This document shows, piece by piece, positions 21,333-30,340 of a DNA stretch of 64,000 nucleotides. The notes under the pieces were generated by a model. The model saw nothing but the letters and a program-made list of their open reading frames with translations, had not been told where the DNA came from and did no database searches. This stretch comes from Anaerocolumna sp. AGMB13025 (GTDB taxonomy: Bacteria > Bacillota > Clostridia > Lachnospirales > Lachnospiraceae): the NCBI RefSeq assembly GCF_029689925.1, contig NZ_CP121445.1, positions 3,022,501 through 3,086,500 on the forward strand. Direction: 5' to 3'. How positions within the stretch are numbered: position 1 is the first letter of the stretch; every line of letters starts with the position of its first letter. The position numbers were made by a program, and so were the translations under genes.

Positions 21333-22787
21333 ATGAACAAGAACATGAAATTAATCTGTAAAGAAATTCAAAAAGGAGAAAATCTGGAGTTTAATATACC
21401 GCAGTTTTTTAACCGTTTGGTCAACTTGTATGGACAGTATGCAGAATTAAAATTTACCATGCATTACTATACTTTTTATGAGAACTATGTTGACGCTGAG
21501 GGAATTAGACCGAAAGAGGAAATAGATCTGCTTAATGAAGTGAACCGGATCGTGAAAGACATTTTATTATGCAATTTCTCCGGAGACAGAATGGAAGCAG
21601 GAGTAAAAGGTCTTGATGGAATCCGTAATATTATTATCAGCCGCATGAAGATCTTAACTGCTTATACGGACATATTCCAGGTGTTCGAATATATATTCAA
21701 CCGTATAGAATACAAATTCCAGGATGAAATTAAAGAAGTTGATGAAGAGGAATTTCTGGAAGAAGTTATGGCGTATATTTTTGATACCACGGATAATGTG
21801 ATAGTCAATGAAAAAATTAAAGAAGTAATCGGCCAGCTTCCGGTAAGATTGACAAAATCCAGATATTTTGACCTGCTAAGAGACAGTCTGACCATTTATA
21901 AAGGTGCTGACCAATCTTCTTTGGACAGTTATCTGTATATGATTAAAACTGGAGCCATGCTCTATGAACAGGAAGATATGGAAGGGGCTTACCCGGATCT
22001 GCATACCTTAAGGAAATCTTTGGAAAGTCTTGATTATAAGGAACTTACGAAGGAAGACTACACGTCTTACCTGGAGCAGATAGACGGAGCAGCTTATAAA
22101 ATTAATTCCTCCGTGGACTTTTATTATGGTCTGCAAGAGTGTGTAAATCAACTTTATGTAATGCTTATTTTAGCACCTTATGCGTATATGGATGGTTACC
22201 GGATTGAAGGTCTGGAAGGTGAAATGAAATTTCTTTTGTTGCCGTCGGAAGAAGACCAATGCAGGAAATTAATTAGTGAAATCAATGAACACTTTTTATC
22301 TGAGGAAAAAGTGCCCCTGGGTGAAGAAGCCGAAGATAAATTAACTTATACCGAAGGCAGACAGGAACTTATGTCGGAAGAAGCCGGGATTTTAGAAGCT
22401 TATTTCTTTGATATAAAGTCAAATCATTTAAACCTGGTGGAAAGCTTAATGCTAGGAAGACTATATAATTGTCTTAATACCGCTCAGAACCTATTAGGTA
22501 CAAGCTTATTTATTGAGCTGGATCAGGTTGTTACGGAGCATAGAGTTGATGAAGGTTATTTAAGCAAAGAACAAGAAGATTTAATACTAAAATTAACTGA
22601 AAGTTTTAAAGCTAATTCTAAATTCGTTAACAGAGCAGTTATGGCAAATACCATTAACAAAATGCCGGTTTTCTTCGGTTCTACGGATGAAGTAAGGGAT
22701 TATATTAAAGGAGTTTTAGAGCAGTGCCATGATAAGGCTGAAAAAATTGCCTGTATAAATATAATTAAGTCATTTTATGAGAATTAA
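21333..22787 (+). CDS. Conserved hypothetical protein in the ABC-2 permease operon
   Basis: A 484-residue, mostly helical, acidic soluble protein that I do not recognise. It has no signal peptide, membrane segment, nucleotide-binding loop or metal motif visible. The start is the ATG 13 bases after a TTGGAGG site; an in-frame TTG 18 bases upstream is part of that site. The gene begins 18 bp after the second permease, so it belongs to the same operon. It may be a cytosolic partner of the permease pair, but it has no Walker motif and cannot be the missing ATPase. Confidence 0.7.
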   Translation: MNKNMKLICKEIQKGENLEFNIPQFFNRLVNLYGQYAELKFTMHYYTFYENYVDAEGIRPKEEIDLLNEVNRIVKDILLCNFSGDRMEAGVKGLDGIRNIIISRMKILTAYTDIFQVFEYIFNRIEYKFQDEIKEVDEEEFLEEVMAYIFDTTDNVIVNEKIKEVIGQLPVRLTKSRYFDLLRDSLTIYKGADQSSLDSYLYMIKTGAMLYEQEDMEGAYPDLHTLRKSLESLDYKELTKEDYTSYLEQIDGAAYKINSSVDFYYGLQECVNQLYVMLILAPYAYMDGYRIEGLEGEMKFLLLPSEEDQCRKLISEINEHFLSEEKVPLGEEAEDKLTYTEGRQELMSEEAGILEAYFFDIKSNHLNLVESLMLGRLYNCLNTAQNLLGTSLFIELDQVVTEHRVDEGYLSKEQEDLILKLTESFKANSKFVNRAVMANTINKMPVFFGSTDEVRDYIKGVLEQCHDKAEKIACINIIKSFYEN

Positions 22788-22870
22788 TTCTGTATTTTTA
22801 ATGTAAATTTGTGGTATAATGGAATAAGTATTATATCGTGGGAGTTTATGGAAGAACAGGTGTTATTATA

Positions 22871-23179
22871 ATGATAAAATGGGCATCTAAATTGTATTTT
22901 GGTGAAGATTTCAAACAGAAGAAAAAAAGTAAGACCATGAAATCCATTGAAAGAGGCGAAATGACTTTTGAGGTGTATTGTATAACCTTCGCATCGAATT
23001 CCCATAATCTGTTTGATATAATCAACGCGAATGAATTATTATTTCCCTATTATGCAAGGCAGGAAATCTATATACTTGGTTTAGCCGGTTCCAAGGGACA
23101 AGCTAAGATATTAGTAAAGAATATGCTGGAGGAAATATATAATAAAACCGGGGATTTTAAGGTCAGGGAGTATTTTTAG
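22871..23179 (+). CDS. Small conserved hypothetical protein
   Basis: A 102-residue basic soluble protein of unknown function. It begins MIKWASKLYFG and has no membrane segment or recognisable motif. A TATAAT box at 22814-22819 suggests it has its own promoter. The frame is open back to a GTG at 22838, which would add 11 residues, but neither start has a good ribosome binding site, so the N-terminus is uncertain. It sits upstream of the DUF2953-ytfJ pair. Confidence 0.55.
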   Translation: MIKWASKLYFGEDFKQKKKSKTMKSIERGEMTFEVYCITFASNSHNLFDIINANELLFPYYARQEIYILGLAGSKGQAKILVKNMLEEIYNKTGDFKVREYF

Positions 23180-23281
23180 GGTTAGAGGATAAATAGAAAT
23201 ATATTTAAGACCCACAGATTGTATTCTAAGACCGCTTGAGACCCGGTAATATAGGTACCAGAAGGAGGAAACCAAGAAGAT

Positions 23282-24574
23282 ATGCTCCATATTGTTTTAG
23301 TCCTTTTAAAAATAATCGGAATTATTCTTGCCTCCATATTGGGTTTGCTGCTTTTGGTAATTCTCCTGGTGCTGCTGGTTCCAATCAGGTACAGATTAAA
23401 TGCTGATAATCAGGAGGAATTAAAAGCTGAAGCAAAGATAAGCTGGCTGTTAAGGCTGATTTATATACGGGCTTATTATTCTGGCAGCAAATTGGTTATA
23501 AAACTTAGAATATTCGGAAAGATATTTTATGACAGCAGTAATCCGGTGGAAAAAAGATTACACAGAAAAGATAACCCAAATAAAGCTAAGGATTTTATGA
23601 AAAAGCCGGGAGTAAAAAAGCAAGCCAGAAAAAAGGCAAGGACAGAGTCTAATACAGATATAAAAGGGAACCTACCTTCGAAAGTTAATACAGCTGACCT
23701 AATGAAGACAGAGGTTAAGACTGTGAAACGGATTGAAGAATCGGAGATGAAAATCGGTAAAAATATCGGCACTCTAAAGAACAAGGACCTGGATGACTCA
23801 GAGAAAAAAGACCAAAATAGCTTAGAGAAAAAAGACTTAGATAGCTTAGATACGACCAATTGGAATGAGAAAGAACCAGATTTTAATAACCCAAAACAGT
23901 TTGAGGTGAAGAGTGAAATAAAATCAGAAAATCAAACGTTGGCGGATCAAAAGAAAGCCTTTATCAATGATAACCAAAACGAAGACGAGCAAAGTCAATT
24001 TTATACGGATACTATATTAAAAGCGGCAGAGATAAAATCCGGTGAAGAGGAAAGCAAAACAGGATTCTTTTCAAAAATTAAAGAATTCTTTTATAAAATC
24101 AGTATCTTTTTTTTAAAAATCAAAGATTTTTTTATTAAAATCAAAAGCTTTTTTATCAGTTTAAAAGAACAATTTAACAATATTAAAGATAAGATTTTTA
24201 ATATACATGAGAAATGGGATAAGATAAAAGTATTTTTTAGCAACAATAAAGCAGCATTTTCAAAATCATTTGTTACCATAAAACGTATGCTAAGACATAT
24301 TAGACCTAATAGATTTAAACTGGATCTGGAGTTTGGAACTGGTGATCCAAGTTCTACCGGGCAGGCTATGGGGCTTCTTGCAGTTTTTTACGGTTATTAT
24401 GGAAAATCCATGCGGGTCATTCCTAATTTTGAAGAAGAAATTCTAAAAGGATCTTTGTTTTGTCTTGGAAGAATAAGATTATTAACATTACTAATAATAT
24501 GTTTACAGCTTATATTAGATAAAAATTTTAGAAATTTACTGAAAAACTTTAAAACTCTTAAGGAGGATTTATAA
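23282..24574 (+). CDS. DUF2953 membrane protein (YtfI-like)
   Basis: A 430-residue protein with an N-terminal helix (about 5-32). A long, highly charged Lys/Glu/Asp region of about 190 residues then separates it from the conserved DUF2953 core, which includes FKLDLEFGTGDPSSTGQAMG at about 348-367. A hydrophobic C-terminal helix follows. In Bacillus the homologue ytfI precedes ytfJ, as here; the stop codon of this gene overlaps the ytfJ start by one base, so they are coupled. The Lys/Phe-rich repeats at 265-310 (KIKEFFYKI-type) are unusual. A sporulation-linked role is inferred from that pairing only. Confidence 0.8.
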   Translation: MLHIVLVLLKIIGIILASILGLLLLVILLVLLVPIRYRLNADNQEELKAEAKISWLLRLIYIRAYYSGSKLVIKLRIFGKIFYDSSNPVEKRLHRKDNPNKAKDFMKKPGVKKQARKKARTESNTDIKGNLPSKVNTADLMKTEVKTVKRIEESEMKIGKNIGTLKNKDLDDSEKKDQNSLEKKDLDSLDTTNWNEKEPDFNNPKQFEVKSEIKSENQTLADQKKAFINDNQNEDEQSQFYTDTILKAAEIKSGEEESKTGFFSKIKEFFYKISIFFLKIKDFFIKIKSFFISLKEQFNNIKDKIFNIHEKWDKIKVFFSNNKAAFSKSFVTIKRMLRHIRPNRFKLDLEFGTGDPSSTGQAMGLLAVFYGYYGKSMRVIPNFEEEILKGSLFCLGRIRLLTLLIICLQLILDKNFRNLLKNFKTLKEDL

Positions 24575-24981
24575 TGGCTGAGAATAATTTCAATTCAACA
24601 GTAGAATCATTATTTAAAGGTATGGATAGTTTTATTACCACCAAAACAGTGGTAGGAGATGCGGTGAAATTCGATGACGGTACTATCATTCTGCCTCTGG
24701 TAGATGTAAGTTTTGGTGTGGGTGCGGGAGCCTTTTCTAAGGATGTCAGTAAGAATAATGCGGGTGGTGCTATGGGTGGTAAAATGACACCTAGTGCCGT
24801 GTTAGTAATTAAAGATGGAACTGCCCGTCTGGTTAATGTAAAGAATCAAGACAGTATTACCAAAATACTGGACTTGGTGCCGGAATTTATCAATAAATTC
24901 AAGAAGGATAAGGATAAAGAAGACGACGTAACAGATAAAGTAGATGAGGTAATTAATTCAAAAACATACAGCAATGATTAA
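24574..24981 (+). CDS. ytfJ: GerW family sporulation protein YtfJ
   Basis: A 135-residue protein of the GerW/YtfJ family, found in endospore-formers and involved in spore germination in some of them. The conserved core is GDAVKFDDGTIILPLVDVSF, followed by the glycine-rich GVGAGAF and GGAMGGKMTPSAV segments. The C-terminus is Lys/Asp-rich. The AAGGAGG site lies in the end of the DUF2953 gene. Confidence 0.9.
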   Translation: MAENNFNSTVESLFKGMDSFITTKTVVGDAVKFDDGTIILPLVDVSFGVGAGAFSKDVSKNNAGGAMGGKMTPSAVLVIKDGTARLVNVKNQDSITKILDLVPEFINKFKKDKDKEDDVTDKVDEVINSKTYSND

Positions 24982-25018
24982 TTTTGGATAGGATACTTAC
25001 AAAAGTTTAAAATTTATC

Positions 25019-25047
25019 TTGCAATATTAGGTTAATTCTGCTAGAAT
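25019..25047 (+). promoter_or_regulatory. Promoter of rpmB
   Basis: TTGCAA, a 17-bp spacer and TAGAAT upstream of the L28 gene. Confidence 0.6.
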
Positions 25048-25099
25048 AGATTTGTTTGCAGGTCGTGCGACTTAAATAAAACCTAGGGAGGTGCTTTAA

Positions 25100-25285
25100 A
25101 TGGCTAAATGTGCAATTTGTGAAAAAAGTGCTCACTTTGGAAATGCTGTGAGTCATTCTCATAGAAGATCTAATAAGATGTGGAAAGCGAATGTAAAGTC
25201 TGTTAAAATTATGGTTAACGGTGCAGCAAAGAAAACATATGTATGTACTTCATGTCTTAGATCCGGCAAAGTAGAAAGAGCATAA
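25100..25285 (+). CDS. rpmB: 50S ribosomal protein L28
   Basis: A 61-residue ribosomal protein of the large subunit. The beginning AKCAICEKSAHFGNAVSHSHRRSN is characteristic, and the two CxxC pairs (C4, C7 and C51, C54) form the zinc site of the C-plus variant. An AGGGAGGTG site precedes the ATG. The gene has its own promoter and ends at an unusually large hairpin. rpmB next to asp23 and fakA is a conserved Firmicutes arrangement. Confidence 0.96.
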   Translation: MAKCAICEKSAHFGNAVSHSHRRSNKMWKANVKSVKIMVNGAAKKTYVCTSCLRSGKVERA

Positions 25286-25305
25286 TTTTAAAGCATAACA
25301 ATGGG

Positions 25306-25405
25306 AAAGCCTGTCCCAAACTATAAGTTATCAGCCTCAGAGAATAGGATTTCTCATAATCCATTCAAGAGGTATAACTGATAGTTTTGGACAGGCTTTT
25401 TCGGC
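25306..25405 (+). terminator. Large hairpin terminator after rpmB
   Basis: Bases 25306-25324 pair with 25382-25400 with one mismatch, and an inner arm continues the fold, giving a hairpin of about 95 nt. A short T run follows on the plus strand. It is also placed to end the convergent small minus-strand gene. Confidence 0.7.
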
Positions 25406-25408
25406 TTT

Positions 25409-25549
25409 TCAGCAGGATGTAAATAAATTGTAACCCAAAACTAAAAACATTATAATAATACAGACTGCCAGAATTCCATTGGTGATAAAAAGCATTATAG
25501 TCATGCCGATAGCGACCCAGAATAGTATAAAGCCGATCATTCTTTTCAT
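25409..25549 (-). CDS. Small membrane protein, 46 residues
   Basis: A short minus-strand gene not recognised by family. The product is almost wholly hydrophobic: after MKRMIGFILFW come two membrane helices with a short turn (FITNGILA), ending NLFTSC. A GGGAG site lies 8-9 bases before the ATG. The composition and good ribosome binding site make it likely to be real. It is convergent with rpmB and shares the large terminator region. Confidence 0.6.
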   Translation of the reverse strand: MKRMIGFILFWVAIGMTIMLFITNGILAVCIIIMFLVLGYNLFTSC

Positions 25550-25969
25550 TATGAACTCCCATCTGCTGTCAAAGCAGCAATCTATCTGAATGGTTACTAA
25601 AATTAGTATAAATTTTTGAATTGTAACTTCTTTTTAGGGATTGATATTTCTGTATAATAACAGTATATGCGCAGGATATTTCCAATATATCCGATACTAG
25701 AAACTTGTTAGTTGGCTGTTTTTATATTATAAGAAGGGTTTCAAAGAATAGCATCTTTTGATTCTATTCTATATGAGTTGTCATAAGCTGGAGAAACATG
25801 GAATAATCAGAGGAAAATATGTAGAATTAGCACAATAGAACCTGCAGATTTTAAAATAAGTATTCCATTTTATTAAAAAAAAGGGTATAATAGTAATGAA
25901 TGGAAAGATATAAGCTGTAGTAAATTGTTACTACTTCTTATTTTATAAAAATAGAATTGGAGGGTTCCT
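25550..25969. other. AT-rich intergenic region before asp23
   Basis: About 420 bp with no ORF that I can support. A TATAAT box near 25890 lies about 75 bp before the asp23 start, with no good -35 match. Nothing else is recognisable. Confidence 0.4.
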
Positions 25970-26326
25970 ATGAAAGGACACATGAATACACAAATCGGTG
26001 AAGTTTCAATAGATAATGATGTATTGGCAAAATATGCCGGTTCTTCTGCAGTCGAGTGTTTTGGCGTTGTGGGAATGGCATCTATCAGTGTAAAGGATGG
26101 TCTTGTTAAACTTCTGAAACGTGAAAGTCTCAGTCATGGCGTTAATATTACTGTCGACAACAACAAGATAATAATTGATCTGCATATTATTGTATCCTAT
26201 GGTGTAAGCATCTCAGCTGTTGCTGAAAATCTAATCAGCAATGTTAAATATAAGGTTGAGGAATTTACCGGAATGGAAGTTGTTAAAATTAATATATTTG
26301 TCGAAGGCGTAAGAGTCATAGACTAA
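25970..26326 (+). CDS. Asp23/Gls24 family envelope stress protein
   Basis: A 118-residue protein of the Asp23 family (YloU-like). These are membrane-associated or cytosolic proteins linked to cell-envelope homeostasis. The conserved opening MNTQIGEVSIDNDVLAKYAG and the ending VVKINIFVEGVRV are typical. A TTGGAGGG site lies before the ATG. It is followed after 32 bp by the FakA-like gene, the usual yloU-yloV pairing. Confidence 0.9.
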   Translation: MKGHMNTQIGEVSIDNDVLAKYAGSSAVECFGVVGMASISVKDGLVKLLKRESLSHGVNITVDNNKIIIDLHIIVSYGVSISAVAENLISNVKYKVEEFTGMEVVKINIFVEGVRVID

Positions 26327-26358
26327 AGGACGAATTACATTTAAGGAGGAACAAACTT

Positions 26359-28047
26359 GTGGTTATTAAGGCAATAGATGCTCTAACTCTTAAGAAGATG
26401 TTTTTGGGAGGAGCTAAGAGCATTGAAAGTAAGAAAGAATATATTAATGAATTGAATGTATTTCCGGTGCCGGATGGTGATACTGGTACCAATATGACAT
26501 TGACAATTATGTCCGCTGCCAAGGAAGTTGCTCAGATGGAGAATCCAACTATCGAGGGGCTTGCGAAAGCAATATCCAGTGGATCCTTACGAGGGGCAAG
26601 AGGTAATTCCGGTGTTATATTATCTCAGTTATTCAGAGGATTTACAAAGGAAATAAAGGATTTTAATGAGATAAATGTAACAATTATGGCCAATGCTTTT
26701 CAAAAGGCGGTTGAAACTGCTTATAAGGCAGTAATGAAGCCCAAGGAAGGTACAATCCTTACTGTTGCCAGAGGTGGTGCGGAAAAAGCAGCCCAACTGG
26801 TAAGTGAAACAGATGATCTGGTCTATTTTGGTAAAGAAGTAATACAATACATGGAAGAAGTCCTTGAACATACTCCAGAGCTTTTACCCGTATTAAAAGA
26901 AGCAGGCGTAGTTGATTCCGGCGGTCAGGGGCTCCTTGAAATTGTAAAAGGCGCTTACGATGTTTTACTTGGTAAAGAAGTTGATTTTGAAGCGATTCCG
27001 GTAGCAAAGAACCATGGTGAGGTTTCCGTTAATATAGAGAATCTCAATGCCGCAGATATTAAGTTTGGATATTGCACGGAATTTATTATTGTATTGGAAA
27101 AGGAATTCAGTATTGAAACCGAACTGGATTTTAAAGGATATCTGGAATCAATCGGTGATTCTTTGGTAGTGGTAGCGGATGATGAGATAGTCAAGGTTCA
27201 TGTACATACCAATGATCCCGGACTTGCCATCCAACGAGCGTTAACTTACGGCTCTTTATCTAAAATTAAAATTGATAACATGAGAGAAGAGCATACGGAA
27301 CGTCTGATTAAAGATGCACAAAAATTGGCCGCAAAACAGGCGGAAGAAAAAAAAGCCAAGGAAAACACCGCTGTAAAGGTTTCTAGAAAAGAAGTCGGAT
27401 TTATCTCTGTTTCCATCGGAGAAGGAATCAACGATATCTTTAGAGGACTTGGAGTGGACTATATCATTTCCGGCGGGCAGACTATGAATCCGAGTACGGA
27501 GGATATGTTAACGGCTATCGAGCAGGTGAATGCCGAAACAATTTTTATTTTCCCGAATAACAGCAATATTATCCTTGCTGCCCAACAGGCCAAGGATTTA
27601 ACAGAGGATAAACATATTGTGGTAATTCCGACTAAAACCATCCCTCAGGGCATTACTTCCATCATTAATTATGTTCATGATAAAACCGTTGAAGAGAATG
27701 AAAAACGAATGAATGAAGAAATGAAGAAAGTAAAGAGCGGACAGGTAACTTATGCGGTAAGGGATACTAATATTGACGGTAAAGAAATCAAGCAGGGTAA
27801 TATCATGGGTCTTAATGATAAGACCATACTTTCTGTCGGTACGGATATTTCCGAAACAACATTTGAGCTGGTAAAAGGTTTAGTGGATGAGGACTCGGAA
27901 TTAATCAGTCTGTATTACGGTGCCGAGATGACAGAAGAGACTGCTGGTGAACTGGCGGAACTTATCATGAAAGAATATCCGGATATGGATGTGGAAGTGC
28001 ATTTTGGCGGGCAGCCAATTTACTACTATGTTCTTTCTGTAGAATAA
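26359..28047 (+). CDS. DAK2-domain protein, fatty acid kinase FakA-like (YloV)
   Basis: A 562-residue protein. Residues 1-200 form a DhaL/DAK2 nucleotide-binding domain with the magnesium-binding aspartates in NVFPVPDGDTGTNM (about 33-46). The remainder matches the FakA/YloV C-terminal half that contacts the acyl-binding FakB. It would phosphorylate fatty acids bound to FakB proteins for membrane lipid synthesis. No fakB (DegV) gene is in the window. The start is GTG after AAGGAGG. Confidence 0.9.
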   Translation: MVIKAIDALTLKKMFLGGAKSIESKKEYINELNVFPVPDGDTGTNMTLTIMSAAKEVAQMENPTIEGLAKAISSGSLRGARGNSGVILSQLFRGFTKEIKDFNEINVTIMANAFQKAVETAYKAVMKPKEGTILTVARGGAEKAAQLVSETDDLVYFGKEVIQYMEEVLEHTPELLPVLKEAGVVDSGGQGLLEIVKGAYDVLLGKEVDFEAIPVAKNHGEVSVNIENLNAADIKFGYCTEFIIVLEKEFSIETELDFKGYLESIGDSLVVVADDEIVKVHVHTNDPGLAIQRALTYGSLSKIKIDNMREEHTERLIKDAQKLAAKQAEEKKAKENTAVKVSRKEVGFISVSIGEGINDIFRGLGVDYIISGGQTMNPSTEDMLTAIEQVNAETIFIFPNNSNIILAAQQAKDLTEDKHIVVIPTKTIPQGITSIINYVHDKTVEENEKRMNEEMKKVKSGQVTYAVRDTNIDGKEIKQGNIMGLNDKTILSVGTDISETTFELVKGLVDEDSELISLYYGAEMTEETAGELAELIMKEYPDMDVEVHFGGQPIYYYVLSVE

Positions 28048-28079
28048 TCCCGGGAATTACCCGGTCATAATAATAAAAA

Positions 28080-28115
28080 GAATCTTCGGGCTTAAAAGGC
28101 GAAGGCTCTTTTTTT
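28080..28115 (+). terminator. Terminator after the FakA-like gene
   Basis: A 9-bp stem with one mismatch (28080-28088 with 28100-28108) is followed by seven T. A small CCGGG/CCCGG hairpin lies just upstream. Confidence 0.75.
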
Positions 28116-28160
28116 ATGTATTAGAAATTGTGTCCGGTTTATTAAGAGGAGGGCTATGAT

Positions 28161-30203
28161 ATGGCAATGAATTTAACGGATCCCTTAAGAGTAATTAAAG
28201 GAATTGGTGAAAAAACAGAAAGAGACTTTAATAAAATGGGTCTTTTTACTGTAGAGGATATTATCAGGCATTATCCAAGGGGGTATGATGTCTTTGAAGC
28301 ACCAATATCTATTACAGACCTTGTGGAAGGGAAAATGATTTCCATAGAAGCGTCTGTTATTAGTATCATTCAGGTAAAGCAGGTACGAAACTTAAAAATC
28401 TTAACCTGCAGAGTAAAGGATTCAAGTGGAAGTCTGAATATAAGCTGGTTTAATATGCCGTTTTTAAAAAATAAACTGCGTATGGGATATCACTTTATCT
28501 TCCGGGGGAAAGTAGTAAGAAAAAATGGAGTTTTAGTGATAGAACAGCCTGGAATATATACTAGGGAAGAGTACCGGATTAAAATGAATGTGTTGCAGCC
28601 GGTATATGCCCTGACTTTTGGAATAACCAATCATGCCATATCGAAAGCAGTAAAAATTGCCCTTGGCGAACTGGAGTTATCAAAAGATTATCTGCCTAAG
28701 CGGATTGTCAAAGAAAATAAGCTGGTATCCTATAAAAATGCCTTAGAGGAAATTCATTTTCCTAAAAGTCCTGAAACTATGGCTGATGCCAGAAACAGGT
28801 TAGTATTCGATGAGTTCTTTGGATTCACGCTGGCACTTATGACTCTGAAGGAGAAAAAGACTGTTTGGACTAACCAGTTTAATATGACAGACCGGGAAGA
28901 TTTAACTCGTTTTATCAGTGAACTTTCCTTTAGGCTTACCAATGCCCAGGATAAGGTATGGAAAGAAATCAAGGCAGATCTGACCGGAAGTCATACCATG
29001 AACCGTCTGATACAGGGAGATGTTGGTTCCGGTAAAACTATATTAGCTGCTCTTGCATTGCTGTTAACCGCTTTAAACGGCTACCAGGGTAGCCTTATGG
29101 TACCTACAGAAGTACTAGCCAAGCAGCATTATGAATCCTTAACCGGAATGTTTAAAGCCTATGGAATCAATACTTTGCTGTTAGTAGGTTCCATGACCGC
29201 GTCGGAGAAGAAGAAGGCTTACGAAAAGGTTAAAACCCAGGAAGCTGATATTATTATTGGAACCCATGCCCTGATACAGGAGAAGGTGGAATATAACTGC
29301 CTGGCCCTTGCTATTACGGATGAACAGCACCGTTTTGGTGTCAGACAAAGAGAATCCTTAACCGGTAAGGGAGACCATCCGCATGTTCTTGTTATGAGTG
29401 CCACACCAATCCCAAGAACGTTAGCTATTATCCTGTATGGAGACCTGGATATATCAGTAGTGGATGAATTGCCGGCAAACCGCCTGCCTATTAAAAACTG
29501 TGTGGTGGATACCGGATATCGTCCTACTGCTTACCGCTTTATTGCTAAAGAGGTAAGTGCAGGAAGACAAGCCTATGTTATCTGCCCAATGGTGGATGAA
29601 AGTGAAACTATAGAAGCAGAAAATGTACTGGAATATACGGAAAAATTAAAGGAAGCCATGCCAGCAGATATTATGGTGGAATATCTCCATGGTAAGATGA
29701 AACCAAAGGAAAAGAATGATATCATGGAGCGGTTTTCAAAGGGAGAAATTCAGGTTTTAGTTTCTACTACAGTAGTAGAAGTAGGCGTCAACGTTCCTAA
29801 TGCAACGGTAATGATGATAGAAAATTCGGAACGATTTGGTCTGGCCCAACTTCACCAGCTAAGAGGAAGGGTAGGAAGAGGAAAGCATCAGTCCTACTGT
29901 ATTCTGGTAAGCGGTTCTGGTTCCAGGGAGACGAAGGAAAGGCTTGAAATCTTAAACCGCTCTAATGATGGATTTTATATTGCTGGAGAAGATTTAAAAT
30001 TAAGAGGTCCCGGAGATATGTTTGGTATAAGGCAAAGCGGTGATATGGAATTTCGAATCGGTGATATTTATAATGATGCTGGTGTTCTTATGAAGGCCAA
30101 TGAAGCTGCAAAGGGTTTAACGGAACAGGAGCTTAGTACGATTCTTAAAGAGAACCCCCCTTTGGCAGAACGGATTAATCATTTTGATATGGGAACTTTG
30201 TAG
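28161..30203 (+). CDS. recG: ATP-dependent DNA helicase RecG
   Basis: A 680-residue branch-migration helicase that regresses stalled replication forks. An N-terminal OB-type wedge domain (about 60-150) is followed by helicase motifs: Walker A GDVGSGKT at 286-293, DEQHRFG, SATPIPRTLA and the Q/R-rich QLRGRVGRG. The length is normal. The ATG lies after a GGAGGG site. It belongs to the conserved rpmB-asp23-fakA-recG block. Confidence 0.96.
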   Translation: MAMNLTDPLRVIKGIGEKTERDFNKMGLFTVEDIIRHYPRGYDVFEAPISITDLVEGKMISIEASVISIIQVKQVRNLKILTCRVKDSSGSLNISWFNMPFLKNKLRMGYHFIFRGKVVRKNGVLVIEQPGIYTREEYRIKMNVLQPVYALTFGITNHAISKAVKIALGELELSKDYLPKRIVKENKLVSYKNALEEIHFPKSPETMADARNRLVFDEFFGFTLALMTLKEKKTVWTNQFNMTDREDLTRFISELSFRLTNAQDKVWKEIKADLTGSHTMNRLIQGDVGSGKTILAALALLLTALNGYQGSLMVPTEVLAKQHYESLTGMFKAYGINTLLLVGSMTASEKKKAYEKVKTQEADIIIGTHALIQEKVEYNCLALAITDEQHRFGVRQRESLTGKGDHPHVLVMSATPIPRTLAIILYGDLDISVVDELPANRLPIKNCVVDTGYRPTAYRFIAKEVSAGRQAYVICPMVDESETIEAENVLEYTEKLKEAMPADIMVEYLHGKMKPKEKNDIMERFSKGEIQVLVSTTVVEVGVNVPNATVMMIENSERFGLAQLHQLRGRVGRGKHQSYCILVSGSGSRETKERLEILNRSNDGFYIAGEDLKLRGPGDMFGIRQSGDMEFRIGDIYNDAGVLMKANEAAKGLTEQELSTILKENPPLAERINHFDMGTL

Positions 30204-30340
30204 TTTGACCCGGGCACTATTTCCTAATTATTTGTCATAAGGTTTTAGAAACATACTCTTTTTATTTTTGGAAATATATAGTATAATAAAATTGTTTATA
30301 GTGTAATCCATAGGATATCGCAGCAGGAGGGAGTGTCATA

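Noticed and set aside
25365..25562. 65-codon minus-strand ORF
   Set aside because: The overlapping 46-codon frame has a proper ribosome binding site and a membrane-protein composition; the longer one has neither.
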